A DNA stretch of 64,000 nt, from positions 1-64,000 of the forward strand of contig JAPYMA010000655.1 of the NCBI GenBank assembly GCA_035041965.1, written 5' to 3'. Source of the DNA: Anisakis pegreffii. Its lineage: Eukaryota > Nematoda > Chromadorea > Rhabditida > Anisakidae. Position numbers and translations under genes: made by a program. The notes under the pieces are model-generated. The model searched no databases. It was not told the DNA's origin and saw nothing but the letters and a program-made list of their open reading frames with translations. Shown here piece after piece: positions 1 to 11,945 of this stretch. How positions within the stretch are numbered: the first letter of the stretch is position 1; every line of letters begins with the position of its first letter.

Positions 1-1416
1 TATTATTTCATTCAATTCATTTGTTATTTTAGGGGAGCGTTCGGAAAAACATACTTTTTGATTAACTTTCACTCGTTGAAAAACGAATTGCTGTGTGCAA
101 TGATCGTGAGAAGAACTGCGTGTTCGAAAATTTAATTGCAAAAAAATGCCATAACACATTCGTATGATTAACTGATTATAGATGTTTATTTCTGTAGAGA
201 TTGTAGACTGGTGGCACTTCCATTTTAGGATAATTCGACTGGATTACGTTCGTGGCAGTTAGACTTATGAAACATCGACATTACCTTTCGTTGTACTTTC
301 ATCTTTGATTTGATGTCCCAATTTCTCATTCTTTATTCCAGCACTATTCTTGCGCTGTATATTCAGCTACTTCACCAGATCGATCCTAATTTGTCCTTTT
401 TCTTACCCGATTTTTGAACAAAGGATTAGTTCTCCGTTTGCTGTTTTCCTTTCAAAAGCACCTTAATCTCATCTGATTTGGCCTATCCTTATGATGAATA
501 CAAAAATCAATTGATAGAGCATCATTAATTATTCTAAAATTTCTCGGCTTGAGTTTGGTGATGTGCTTTGCTAAAGCTTTCATTTTTTTCTGCTCGTAAA
601 CTCATCAGACTATTTCTATGACAATAATCAAGCGAACTTTCCACTTCATATTAACTATTAGCAAAAATAGACTTTGATTTTCATCGTTAGAATTACTAAT
701 AACTTCTGGATAAGGGGCTTCAGAACTGAATTGTTTCATTTACATTAAGTCTATTAATTCCTCTAGGACATTCATGTATTTTCTCAGCAGAAATATTTAA
801 GTTCGTTTTAAAACCGTCTTCCTGAACTTGCTTCGCCAGTTTTCGTCATTTTCAAACATAAGACTTGGTATTTTCACGCTTCAGGTGATAAACTTGAAGC
901 GTTAAAATGTCAGTGGCACATTTTGCGTTTCTGTTCTCATTCTTGCAGCTGTCTTGTTAATTTTTATACGCTTGATCAGTGCACACACGTTGCTTTCTTT
1001 TTCATCAACGCCTACATTCAGCTGATCATACGAACAAAGTCTTCGCAAGCCATGTGCTTTTGTGAGAGTCTTTGAAATAAGTCTTCATATTGAAAGTCGA
1101 ATAACTCTGCATTAAAATTTGTCTGTTTGATATCAACTTGAACAATTCATTCGTATTCTGGGGTTTTTTACTACCAATGTAGGACTACGTCATTGATTCA
1201 GGAATTGGTCAGGCATACAGCATCATAAGTGTTTTGTCAAGTTAACTTAAATGAAGAAATGGGCATGATCCATTCTTTTTCATTTAGAGTTCAAACCAAA
1301 AACTTAAAAAAAAGTAGATGCTAGTAGCGGTAAGGCATGAACTGGATAAGCTAGATACATAAATGGGCATAAAGTAAACAGGACTGAGGAAATCAACTGA
1401 ATGATCTGCTTTGTAG
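1..1416. other. Upstream/intron sequence before the LIM exons, no exon seen
   Basis: AT-rich sequence with no reading frame that looks coding on either strand. Because the first recognisable zyxin exon opens with an acceptor (ttgtag, ending 1416) and continues a split codon, this stretch is most simply an intron of that gene. The proline-rich N-terminal exons expected of zyxin would then lie to the left of the window. I see no repeat or RNA gene in it. Confidence 0.5.
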
Positions 1417-2536
1417 ATAATTGTTGTAAGTGCGGTGAAGAAATAACGAATGAAAGACCTGGGTGCACCGCTCTCGAACAGATGTTTCATGTGGCTTGTT
1501 TCACATGCAAACAATGCAACAAACAACTGGCTGGTGCTTCGTTTTACAATGTAGATGGAAAACCGCTTTGCGAACAAGACTATAAGGCTTGTTTTTGTTC
1601 ATCTTCTTTACCATGTCACCGAATGGATTTGATTCATCCTCACACCTTCGAGTTATACCCTCCGAATTTGTGATTAGCATCTTATTGTCGGCTATGACCG
1701 AAGTCAGTTCAACAAGTGTGCGAAGATTACAGAACTCATTAGAACGCTGTGTGAGCTGTGGAGAGCCGATAATGCACAAATTATTACGTGCATCAGGAAG
1801 TGCTTATCATCCAGGATGTTTTGTATGTTCCGTTTGCAAGAAGTGTCTCGACGGAGTGCCATTCACTGTCGATTCATCCAATAGCATACACTGCGTTACT
1901 TGCTTCCATCAGTTAGTTGATTCGTTTAATGAAGTGTTTTGAACAAAAGCTTGGCGAACGCGTAGCGCCAGGCACTGGCTCAAAAGAACGGTGATAGAGG
2001 GCTATCCCCACTCATCTACCGTTTTGTTCCCAAAATTTCGTTGAAGTTGATATTTCCAAAAACTGCCGCCTCTAAATAAACTCGCAGATTTTTGCAAGTT
2101 TTCATCAGGCTACATAATCCAAGAAATGCTGCTTGTACACGGCCGTTTGCATCTAAAGTGACTCTTCTTGTTTGAAAGTGATTTTTGCAGAAAGTTTGCA
2201 CCACGTTGTGCTATGTGCTCGCAGCCAATCATACCCGAAGAAGGAGAGAAAGAATCAGTGCGTGTAGTTGCAATGGATAAAAGTTTTCATGTGAACTGTT
2301 ATCGATGTGAGGACTGCAATGTGCAACTTAGTTCGAAGCTGGATGGCGAAGGGTAGGCGTTTGCTTTTGGGATTGTCGAGCCTTTTTGAATATTCGTCGA
2401 CGAACAGTTTGCATTCAAATCTGAGATGCGGTCCATTCAATTTATGAACGATTTCAGTTGTTATCCTCTTGATCAACATCTCTACTGCAAAACGTGCAAT
2501 GGCAAACGTCTTATCGCACTCTCTCGTGCCGCATAA
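1417..2536 (+). CDS. zyx-1: Zyxin-family LIM protein, 3' four exons (5' partial)
   Basis: Four exons join in frame: 1417-1586, 1733-1911, 2191-2352, 2458-2536 (TAA). They encode about 195 residues made of three tandem LIM domains. LIM1 begins CCKCGEEITNERPG and contains HVACFTCKQC. LIM2 contains CVSCGEPI and AYHPGCFVCSVC. LIM3 contains CAMCSQPI, NCYRCEDC and, across the last intron, CYPLDQHLYCKTC. The order and spacing match the C-terminal half of zyxin/TRIP6/LPP proteins: each LIM1-LIM2 linker is short and LIM3 carries the KFAPRC entry typical of that family. Known role of the family: LIM domains dock the protein at focal adhesions or muscle dense bodies, and members can shuttle to the nucleus. 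The N-terminal proline-rich region is not in the window. Three introns have normal GT-AG ends (gttagt at 1912, gtaggc at 2353). The first, 1587-1732, only works as GC-AG. A poly(A)-type AATAAA occurs at 3043. Gene family is certain; the exact orthologue within zyxin/TRIP6/LPP is assigned because nematodes usually carry one such gene. Confidence 0.9.
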
Positions 2537-5500
2537 TTAGCGACTGTCGTATGACCGAGGTCATCTTCATTTGTAAACTTGCATTTCAAACCAATTAATC
2601 ACTCCATGAGATTGGTATTGCTTGAGTCAATTATCTAGCATTTCTCTTCCGACATCTTCGTTTCTGCTGATGCTATTTGTACGCGAATCTCATCGAGGAC
2701 ACCCAGCCATTTTTAGCAAGTCTAATTACTTCACCAATAACAATATTTTGATACTGGATCGGTCTTTCGTCACCTTTAGAAACATTTCATACATGCAAAA
2801 TTAATGCCAACGTCTTCCATTATTTGCCAATTCAATTTTTGTCAATTACTAATGAAAATAGCGATATTGTTAACTAATTCTTTTATAATAAGTAATTCAT
2901 TCACATTGACTGATGAAGAATCAATATTTTCAAATTGTTGCTTCGAGTGATCAACCGATGTCTTCTTAGCAACTATGTAAACTGCTATTTTGTGATAATC
3001 AATGCTGGCCGTATTGCAATCAAGTTTTTAATAGTATTTACAAATAAAGTCTATTCCCCCAACGCTTGTCACATAACCAACATGCACCACGAAAGTCTTC
3101 TATAACCAGTTGTACACATAAACAGGTGAAGATTTGCATGAGGAAAAATAGAATTCCAAAAACTTCAGATCTCATTTCTCAAAAAAAAAGCTTTTTGCAT
3201 GAAAACAATCTTTCTAGAAGTTCACTTAAAAAATTCATTTTAAAATGAACGAGTACTACTGATTGAATAGCATAAAACATCATGTAAATACAGCATATTG
3301 ATATCAAAATTTCTTGAAGTACCTCAAGCAGTTCGGAGCTTCACGACAGATTAGACTACATGATTATTTACAACTTAGTTACGCTTCAAGCTGTAGCAAT
3401 CACGCCTAAGGTGGTTCATGCAAATAATTCGTTAGAAGACGCGTTCAGCGCACGAATTACACCACAAGCAATGTCATATGCTCAACTGAAGTCCTGCAGA
3501 ATCCTTTTCGTACCGATTCTCAAGCAGCACTGCTCATTCGACGAACAGTGATTGACGATAAAATCTTTAATTTAAATATGTCGTTCATATACTGAAAATG
3601 AACTATCGATGAAAATAAATAACAATTTATTTTCAGCCTTAGAAACATATAAACATCATTTCAGACGTTCCGTACATTCGCAAGATTAAGAATCACTGCC
3701 CAACATGTTGCTGCGCTACGTTGAATATGTTGCCGTTGACTTGACTTTCTGATTCCTTGGCTGTTCGCTTAGAAATCACTCGCAAGCGGATATGCACGCT
3801 GACTGGCATCTGTTGTGGTACAAAAAGGTGCTAACAACACAAGATCATAAGCAATACAGGCATTATCAGCATGCTTTAACTAAAAAAATAATTAAAAGGT
3901 GGTACGAATGCAACCAACAATAAAAACATCCAGAGAAGAACTCGTTCAGATCATTCATTAAACAAAATCAATACAGCGATTTTCATTGATGACATTTGAT
4001 CAACATATTCAATGCTGTTTTTATACAACAAATAACTCATCCACAATCTGAATAACAACTCCCAGCCATAATTGATTTCTCCTCTTTCAATTCAGTGGCT
4101 TTAAACTCGGAAAAATATAACTGACGCATAACAGTTTAGTAATGTTGCACTTGCCCAAGCATTTAAAGTTACAAACATTTCTTATCTGAACCTCAAATCG
4201 AAGAATGCTTTGGTGAAGGTACTGTGACAAATTGTTATTCAAGAAAACGATATTCTAAATATAAAATTAGATAAAAACATCAAAAATTCGGCAAAATTAT
4301 AACAACGACAGTGATTAAGGAGTGTTGTCAGAGAGACTGGCCAGTCAAACTACTGCTTTCAACCAAAACAACATTTATGCCAGTTAAAATTAACCTCAAC
4401 TCATATGAAAATGAGAAACTGAAGCAACAACAATTTGTTGAAGCGACACGCCGTTTTGCAGATTACTTTGAAAAAATAAGTGACGGGCGCATTACTGACA
4501 AAACCTACTACTCAGTAATAAGTCTCTACCTAACTATTTAGACTAATGTATCATTCGTCAAAACCTTTTCATTACCTTACTGGCACTATCAATGACATAG
4601 CCTCAGAAGTGAGATGAGCCTAACCTAGCGTTTTTTGGCAGTTAGAAGAGACTGCAGTTCATTAACGTTTCTCAGAGACGCAATCAACGTTGCATTCATT
4701 CAGTTTTATGAGAAATCGCTGGAACTGCAAACAACAGACGTTGTTGAATTAAAACAAAAATTAATGACGAAGAGCAATAACTAATGTTAATAATAAAACC
4801 TTTTAAATAAAAATGATCCGCAACTCCTTACTGACACAATCACAACAGATAGTAAAGTAAGGCAAATGAATTGATGAAACCGTTCATGTGCACATCACTC
4901 CCACACCTCCATTAAACAACAATAACAAGTTATCACTTGGCTTACAGCTGAGATCACAAAGAAATTTTCCAGATTTGATGGGTTGGAAGATAGGAGAATG
5001 AAACGAGGGAAATGAAGAAGCCCAGATCATGACAAAAGTCTCACTCGACTTGAAAATTGGGGATGGGGGACCCTAACTACGAACGAAATTTTTGACATTA
5101 TCAGTTATATTGATCATGACGGCGAGTCATGGATCACATGGATAAATGAAAAATTATCCGCACATTAGCAACAAAATACCTTCCAATTCAACCTTCCACC
5201 TCATGCGCTTAAGAGCTTACATTTTGTACAATTGGGCATGATCACTGAAAACCTGAACTTGATCGTGCCATCCCCGATTACTCTGATCAGAAGGAATGCA
5301 AGAGCTGAAATTCACTAGGGAATTTCAGTGTAATACAGAAGTAGGGTTCGACCATGCTGAAATATGTAAGCACGGTTTCAGAAATTTGTGAGTAAGCAGA
5401 CAGAGAACTTGCAACCAGAGAAATTTGACCACTGTTCTTTGTTCTGTTTCGATGCACGCTGCTAGTGCACTTACCATGTCAAAACTAAAGCAGCAATATT

Positions 5501-6157
5501 CCAGCCAAACTCAAGCATGAAAATACACTGTGACGAAACATTGCACTGCTGAAGTGCTGTTCACTCTTAGCGCAAAACGCCAGTGCATCGATCATGCTCA
5601 AATTATAACGAAAAAACGGGCTGATCAAATTCAAACTTTCAATGAAGATGCACAAAAATTCAAACTATAATCTCATACGCGCATAAGGTAGGGTGTTACA
5701 ACTTGAGAAAGCACGGATAATTTTCGAATCATTTAAGTAGCACTGAAAGAATTACCAAACAATTAATCACTCAAACATATCTCCAGCAGCACATTCATAT
5801 CAATTAAATTAATCATTATCATCTGGAATCGTCGTCAAACAGATCGTCAACATTTTTAGCTAAATGAATCACTGATAATGTTGAATTTAATGGATACTCC
5901 ACCTACCCTAAACAATGTTTGTTGCTGATATTCAACATAAAATCTCAAATGAACGCTCACACGAGCGTTAACGCCAATACATCATCTAGGCCTAGAGATA
6001 ATAGAATAAATAAGAACGAAATCGCTTCAAAATATTCACAAAAACTTGATTGAATGCAGTGACACAACCAATAAGGAAATAATGAACAAGCAAGCATATC
6101 CATCAGTTCAATAAAACCCACAAAAAGTGAGCCAATTCAAACAAAGATCAATAACAA
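2537..6157. other. 3' flank of zyxin and intergenic DNA
   Basis: AT-rich sequence between the zyxin stop codon and the end of the convergent car-1 gene. Short open frames at 3066-3248, 3360-3551 and 4311-4541 show no family signature and no convincing splice partners. An acceptor-like atcatttcag at about 3655-3665 precedes a short cysteine-containing frame (HCPTCCC) that ends within 30 codons. I do not count it as an exon. Possible zyxin polyadenylation signal AATAAA at 3043-3048. Confidence 0.4.
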
Positions 6158-9100
6158 TCACTCGTTAATGGTATGGTTGCGATGACCTCCACGTCGATGA
6201 TAACCATTCTGGTAAAAACCAAAGCCAGCACGCTGACCATTATAATTGAAATCTGAACATTAGTACACAATTTTATTACTTCTTTGAGAATCAGAACCAC
6301 GTATAAAAAGTTGATCACTTGTTTTGTGAATTAGTCTCTCTCATAATAAAACGTCACCACAATATCAACACGTGGAACCGAAAAATAACTAATTCAAAAG
6401 AAACGAACTATTGTTACAACGATAAAGATTATTTCCGCCCCTCATGTTCCTGCCAGCCTGATAACCACGTCCCCTGCGATAAGCTAACGAGCGAACAGCT
6501 AGATGGCCAAACGTTTGTTGGTTAGTTTCACGTTCCTTGCGCCAATCGGTTCGTGGTTGTTTCCTGGATTTGTTATCGTGATCAAAATCACACTCACATC
6601 AATTCAACTATTACCACTAAACTATGCTAAGTAAATCCATCATGATTCATCCAATACACATGATTTTCTCAATACAATGAGACAACCAGTAGAGAGAGAT
6701 GTTTTAATTTTAACCACAACCTTCCTACAGAACAAAAATTTCTCGACTAAAGATTATTAGGCAATCTATCAAATCAATTTGAAGAATAGTCGTAAAAACT
6801 GAGAAGTTCCATGATTAAATATTTCGGCTGGCATTAAGAAAAATACACTCAGAACAGCAAAGGATAGTAATCTCCTTTTCATGAAACTCACCCTTCCTGT
6901 TTTTCCAAGGCTTCACACGAGATCCTATCGAAGAACGATGAACTTTTGTCGTAATAAGTGGTTGGAATTTTGTTCTCCTCACAACTCTCATTCACTTCCC
7001 CTTCATCGACTACGTCCGCTCCCGCATCTGATGCATTCGAGCCCTTCTCAGATCCGCCCTCTACAAATGATCTTTTGAATGAATATCATAACGCTCAACA
7101 CTTTGCTATCGCTCCAGAACGATATCAACCATTACATTAAAAGTGCAACACTTACTCAAAACTTATTCTGAAACATACCTTCAAGTTTCGTCTTCTTGAG
7201 ATCTTTAGCTAAATGGTTCAACGTTTCCTGGAACTGCTCATTAGCCTTTTCGAAATCATAATCGGTGTCATATTTGAAACGCTCCTTCGGCGTCTGGGTT
7301 TTACCCATGGCACCTCCACGCTGACCCCTAGAGAAACAACCACCAACGTATCCTCGCTGGTAGTAATTTCCAGCACCTCTTTGTCCTCCGCGATAAATTT
7401 GTCTCTGACCGAAACCTGCTGGCTGTGGGCCCATATTGCGATAATTTTGTTGCATTACTGAAACATTCCTAGTTTTAAGTATGAAGTGCAACAAAGATAA
7501 GGTAGTTTTAACATGACATTTCGGTATGGATTTCCTTTCAAGAAGCAGACACAACCGAGAGGCATGACAGAATCGCTTGCGACTGTTCATATACAATCAT
7601 ACTTCGCACTGGAAAGCAACAAAAGACGCGGAAGGTGAAGAATGAAAAAAAAATCATAACTGTGAGCTACTGAACCACAAAAATATTAAATTAATTGAAC
7701 GAATTCTTCAAGTGCATATTAAGTAACCACAGCCACAGTGCGTTTTAAAAAGCAGTGCTTGAAGGCTTTTAGAAAGTGTTCATCATTTTGAGTATTCAAG
7801 ACTAGGATCGACAAGATGATTAAAATTTTACCTTGAAATGGAAAAAAACGAACATGTAACGGAAAAACAAAAGAAGGGCAGAGTGAAGGAGGCAATGAAG
7901 CGAAATTGGTTTAAATTACTTAGCTTTTGGGCTTTGTATTCACTTGCGAACCCTTACATGCAATAACTCAAAGTCGGACGGCATCAACGGTGCGAAAACA
8001 AAATGTTTGTCGATCAACGAAACAAATGCCGTGAATTAATATGAAACCGGATTACATTTGACGACGGAAAGGGACAACAAAAAGACAATTGACAAACTTG
8101 GAACAAAACCTGGCGGACGGGTGCCCATGGTAAGCGGCGCTCGAGCCGCGAGTGGCGCTCCCGTTGGCTGGCGAATTTTTTGATGATGGAAAGCATGTTG
8201 AGCGTGTAGTGCTTCATCGGTCACCGAATTACTACGAACTGCGCGACCAGAACCCGGAGCACGCGACGAAACCTGGGATAATGCACCTTCCTGGCCTTCA
8301 TCAACACCAACCGTTATTTGAGTTGGCGTCTCTGATCTCGATGCTGAATAATTTCACCCATTAACGACATAAGATATTGGCCAGTTTTTCACATTTCCAA
8401 ATCTCTTAATAAACGCTCGCAATTTTCGAAAATTTCCCACCATCAAGTGAAGGCTACGAAAGAAAGATAAAGAAAATTTGACAACACATTGATGACCTTA
8501 AAAAATATCAGGTCATAAAATGAGAGCAAGAAACTGCGATATGTCACTAAATGATGAAGATTCACCGTGGGGGATGTGAATCGTTCTCAGATAAAATAAA
8601 TGAGCAAAGTGCAGAATTAGTTGGAACGAATAACAAGATGGATATCTGACAGTTTTTGGCAATATGAAAAATGTGTTGGAAAATATGAAACTAACATCCA
8701 GCACTTATGAGATTGACATTACTGACAGCATCATTTGACTGTGGAGGTAGAACGTGACTCTGTGATGAAACAGTGAGAATTGCAGGATCGTACGGCAAGC
8801 CACTACTTAACTGTGCGACAGGTTTAGGCGTGTCACATACTATAAGATCCTTGATATCGCTCGCTTTGAAGATTATATAATCGTAAACGTCATTACGCGC
8901 TGGTACTGGATTAACAGTTGGACGATCTTCTGTTCCAAATGAACGGACTGCAATGCCAGATATTATGACGACGACGTACATCAATACATTCTTCCCTCAT
9001 GAGACACATGAATGTGTACGTTGGAAATGATTATCAACGCGAATTTTTAACACAACATGAAAAGAGGGCAATCATTTGATTGTTTGAATAGATGAAGGAT

Positions 9101-9273
9101 TGACATATACAGAAGAACAGAAGCAACACGAAAAAAAAAACCAGAAACAAACCTTTGGCAAGAGCAATAGTTGACTCATTTTTGTCTACAGTATAAAGAA
9201 TGCCTTCATAACGAATGTCCAACTTAGATATGAGGCTGATCTTACTGCCAATATAGGGCGTTTGCTGAGTCAT
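6158..9273 (-). CDS. car-1: CAR-1 / LSM14 (RAP55, trailer hitch) P-body protein, complete
   Basis: Seven exons, 5' to 3': 9273-9153, 8947-8696, 8343-8098, 7457-7179, 7060-6892, 6563-6421, 6252-6158. All phases match and the sum is 1305 nt, that is 434 residues plus TGA. The start ATG at 9273 opens the LSm domain ([20 protein letters not shown], then [10 protein letters not shown] and [14 protein letters not shown]), which is nearly identical to LSM14 proteins. Exon 3 is a low-complexity linker. Exon 4 carries RG-rich sequence ([15 protein letters not shown]) and the FDF box ([17 protein letters not shown]). Exon 5 has the FFD box ([19 protein letters not shown]). Exon 6 has the TFG box ([16 protein letters not shown]) followed by RGRG repeats, and exon 7 ends in RRGGHRNH. 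Family knowledge: these proteins bind mRNA and DDX6/CGH-1, and act in translational repression in P granules and P bodies; C. elegans CAR-1 is also needed for cytokinesis. Donor choice at the exon 3 end (8098 or an alternative at the earlier CCAG|gttttg) is the least certain point. Confidence 0.92.
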
Positions 9274-9410
9274 TATTGCACGTTCTTGATGTGCCTTCAA
9301 TACCCAGCGGCCTTAAAACAAATATTATGCTCGACTCGAAAAAGTTAGACACAAAAGCTTAATTTTCGTTGCGAGATAAAGTTATATTATGCTTTCGAAA
9401 TTGAAGATTC

Positions 9411-10100
9411 GGCACTGCTGCTGTTTAGTCCCTACACCCGCACACAGACAAGCGTGCATTGCCAATTGCGCTTTCAACTACACCGCCGCCCGTTGTCATG
9501 CGCGCTTTGGGCCACGCCCGTTATATTACGCGTTACATATCACTCCGAATGAGTGACTCAGCTGATTTTGAGATTTCATGTATGAACGCCGTTCACATAA
9601 ACCATATGAGGACACTTAAGATTAGGCCATCGCTTAGCCCAGTGATGAGGTTAACGCATGGGCTTCGGCAATTCGTCACTCTCAAGCATACTCATCACCC
9701 TGAAGTATGATCACTGACCTGCGCGAGTGACTCAGTCGATTTTGAAATTTTATTTTATGACTATGATCGTACAACGTTGTCGTACTCCAATACATTGGTA
9801 CGACTAAGTAAGTTTATGCCATTGATTAGTTCAGTGATGAGGCTAACGCTTCTCTGTATTGTCTTTTTCTCGGCTATTTTCTCTCCAACCACTCGTTCAT
9901 CACATTCAACATTACCCTACTCAAATGTGAATGCCATGCAATCCAGAGTCAACAATTGGGTGACATTTTTACTTACCCAAGTGGTGAGGCTCAAGCGCAT
10001 GCTTTGGCTGTGCGCAGACGCACAGTGGGCTGTCTAAATCCGTGCGCGTAAGTGCGCGTGCACCTGCGTCCGGGTGTAGTTACTGAACAGCACCAGTACC
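9411..10100. mobile_element. Non-autonomous inverted-repeat element, about 690 bp
   Basis: The two ends are imperfect inverted repeats: the left begins GGCACTGCTGCTGTTTAGT and continues into CTACACCCG, and the right end read on the other strand begins GGTACTGGTGCTGTTCAGT with the same CTACACCCG, about 24 of 30 positions shared. The flanks gaagattc (9403-9410) and gagatttc (10101-10108) could be a decayed 8-bp target duplication. The inside has two diverged tandem copies of a block of about 180-195 bp (gtgactcag at 9551 and 9727; cagtgatgagg at 9638 and 9832). No transposase is present. The GGCACT end resembles the ends of the elements at 14217-14639 and 24190-25658, so these may be one hAT-like superfamily; that link is tentative. 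Confidence 0.55.
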
Positions 10101-10315
10101 GAGATTTCCAACATTGCAGATCATCAATTATCAAGAAATTCCAACATTGTAGACCTTCGTTCGGTTTTTACGCTACACGACTGAATACTATCGCAAATAG
10201 ACTAATTCGTTTAGATGCAAAAATGAGTTCACAACATTTATTTGGCCCATTTAATGCAAGAACTGTGATTCCTAACGCCTCGTCCGGTCTAAATTTTGGT
10301 GAAAATGTTTTGTAA

Positions 10316-10720
10316 CTAATCGATGACAGTCCAATGTATAAGCCGTGCCCAATGTATAAGCCAATGTATAAGTGTATAAGCCGAAAGCCGAAAATGTATA
10401 AGCCGAAAACGATAACACTTACAATTGGGTTTTTTTTTATGCAACTGGGTTTCTTGAGTTGGTGATAACGGGCGCCACCTCACCATCACAGATGCTCGTG
10501 TACTCATACGCTTCATACATTAGTGGAAGCGTATGCGTTAGCCTTATCACTGGGCTAAGCGTAAGTCTAAGCTTAAGCATACTCCTGATCTGACTTAGAA
10601 TTGCATATCTACACATGGCGTAAAGCGGTAACCTAAGCACATGCACGCAGTGGCGGCCGTTATCAGCAAAAATGCCAGTAACGGAAGATACACGAAAATG
10701 TGGAACCATTCAAACGATCC
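10316..10720. repeat. Short-repeat cluster and inverted copy of the preceding element's core
   Basis: From about 10331 to 10411 the motif AATGTATAAGCC and shortened forms recur five or so times. From about 10525 to 10580 a segment (GCGTTAGCCTTATCACTGGGCTAAGCG) is the reverse complement of the core motif at about 9628-9656 and 9825-9850. This is therefore a rearranged inverted fragment of the 9.4-10.1 kb element or its family. GC content is higher than in neighbouring DNA. Open frames across it are not gene-like. Confidence 0.5.
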
Positions 10721-11213
10721 ACCGAGCATTCACAACATGAACCGGACATTTTAGACATGCACAACACGACCTAATGAAAACCTTGAAATACTAAAAAATT
10801 GGGTACCGAAGAGATTTCAACCGAATTAGAACATGAATGCATCAACGGCTCAACAAATCAATTCCAATAATAAAAAACAACAAATCAACAGCGCATTCAT
10901 GTAAACGTACAACCAGATCAACAACTTCATAAATTACCGTATGCTCTGCTATACGCATACGATGTGCATGTTGTGCATTTCGCGATAATTTGAGTGTCGT
11001 ACAATTCGGTACGCACCGTGTGCCAAACAAAGTGGCACTCTTTCCAGAACGCACGCGTTAAATTTCTGGACTAATAAAGAGAGGCTGAATCCTGTAAAGA
11101 TCCTCCAGCTGATCGTGAATATCCGAAAAGATTCTGCGAGATACCTAGGGAACACCAGATGTGGAAGGAAAAAATCACCAGTGCACTGAGATATCCATTT
11201 AAACTTGTTAGGT

Positions 11214-11292
11214 CAGGAGCACCATGGCCTAGTGCTTAGTGAGTCGCACTCAAGTGTGGAAGACGGGGCTCGATTTCGCTGACTGGAGGTCA
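11214..11292 (+). repeat. tRNA-like SINE head (degenerate tRNA-derived sequence)
   Basis: The segment reads GCACCATGGCCTAGTGCTTA then a GTCGCACTCAAGTGTGGAAG anticodon-arm-like part, then GGGGCTCGATTTCGC. This looks like a tRNA internal promoter layout: an A-box like TGGCCTAGTGCTTAG and, about 45 nt later, a B-box resembling GGTTCGATTCC with two or three changes. The T-stem is broken, so it is not a functional tRNA gene. A SINE head or tRNA pseudogene is the simplest reading. I could not define the SINE tail. Confidence 0.5.
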
Positions 11293-11945
11293 TCTTTCTT
11301 CTTGGTTAACTTCTGAATATATTCGGCAGTAGGTAGTGACCATTGACAAATTGAAGTATCCGTAAAGTTTTGTTTCTGTCGCCCAACAATTTTGAGTGTT
11401 TTTGCGAAATCGTGATATGACCATTGATTGTGATTTTTTTAAAATTATTTTCATCAAATATTCGCTATTTGATCACAGTGATTATGCCTACTGACTACAG
11501 AAGAGTGATGTAACTCACGATAACAACGTTCTGTTATTTCTATTTCTATCGGTTCTGAGATTCATTTGAATTCTCAGATTGAATAACTATTTGAATTCAT
11601 AAAAAGTTTTTCTATCGGTTCTGAGACACATCCAGTGGAGAACACATCTGAACCGAAGTTTCAAACTGTTTGGGATGTTTTTCGATACACTCATATCTGT
11701 ACTACTTGTTGAATTACCGAAAATTTGAATTACAGAGATAATTGAAAATCACCTCTAGAAAAGAAAATATCTTCACACCAAGGTTTAAAAATTTGATATC
11801 ATAAGTAGTGATATTTCCGTCATCCACTTTTGCCGCACGGTTCTGTTCTTTTTGACCTTCAAACATTTCCATCTGTTCTGTTCTACGCTTTCATTCTTTA
11901 CAAACTGTTCTATTATGTTGCGTTCTCCCATCTCAAAGTTTAAAG

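Noticed and set aside
8152..8364. Plus-strand open frame antisense to car-1 exon 3, and others at 7213-7461 and 6881-7140
   Set aside because: They are shadows of well-supported minus-strand exons of car-1.
9459..10315. Three consecutive plus-strand frames as exons of a gene
   Set aside because: They lie in an inverted-repeat element with diverged internal duplications and lack phase-compatible splice sites.
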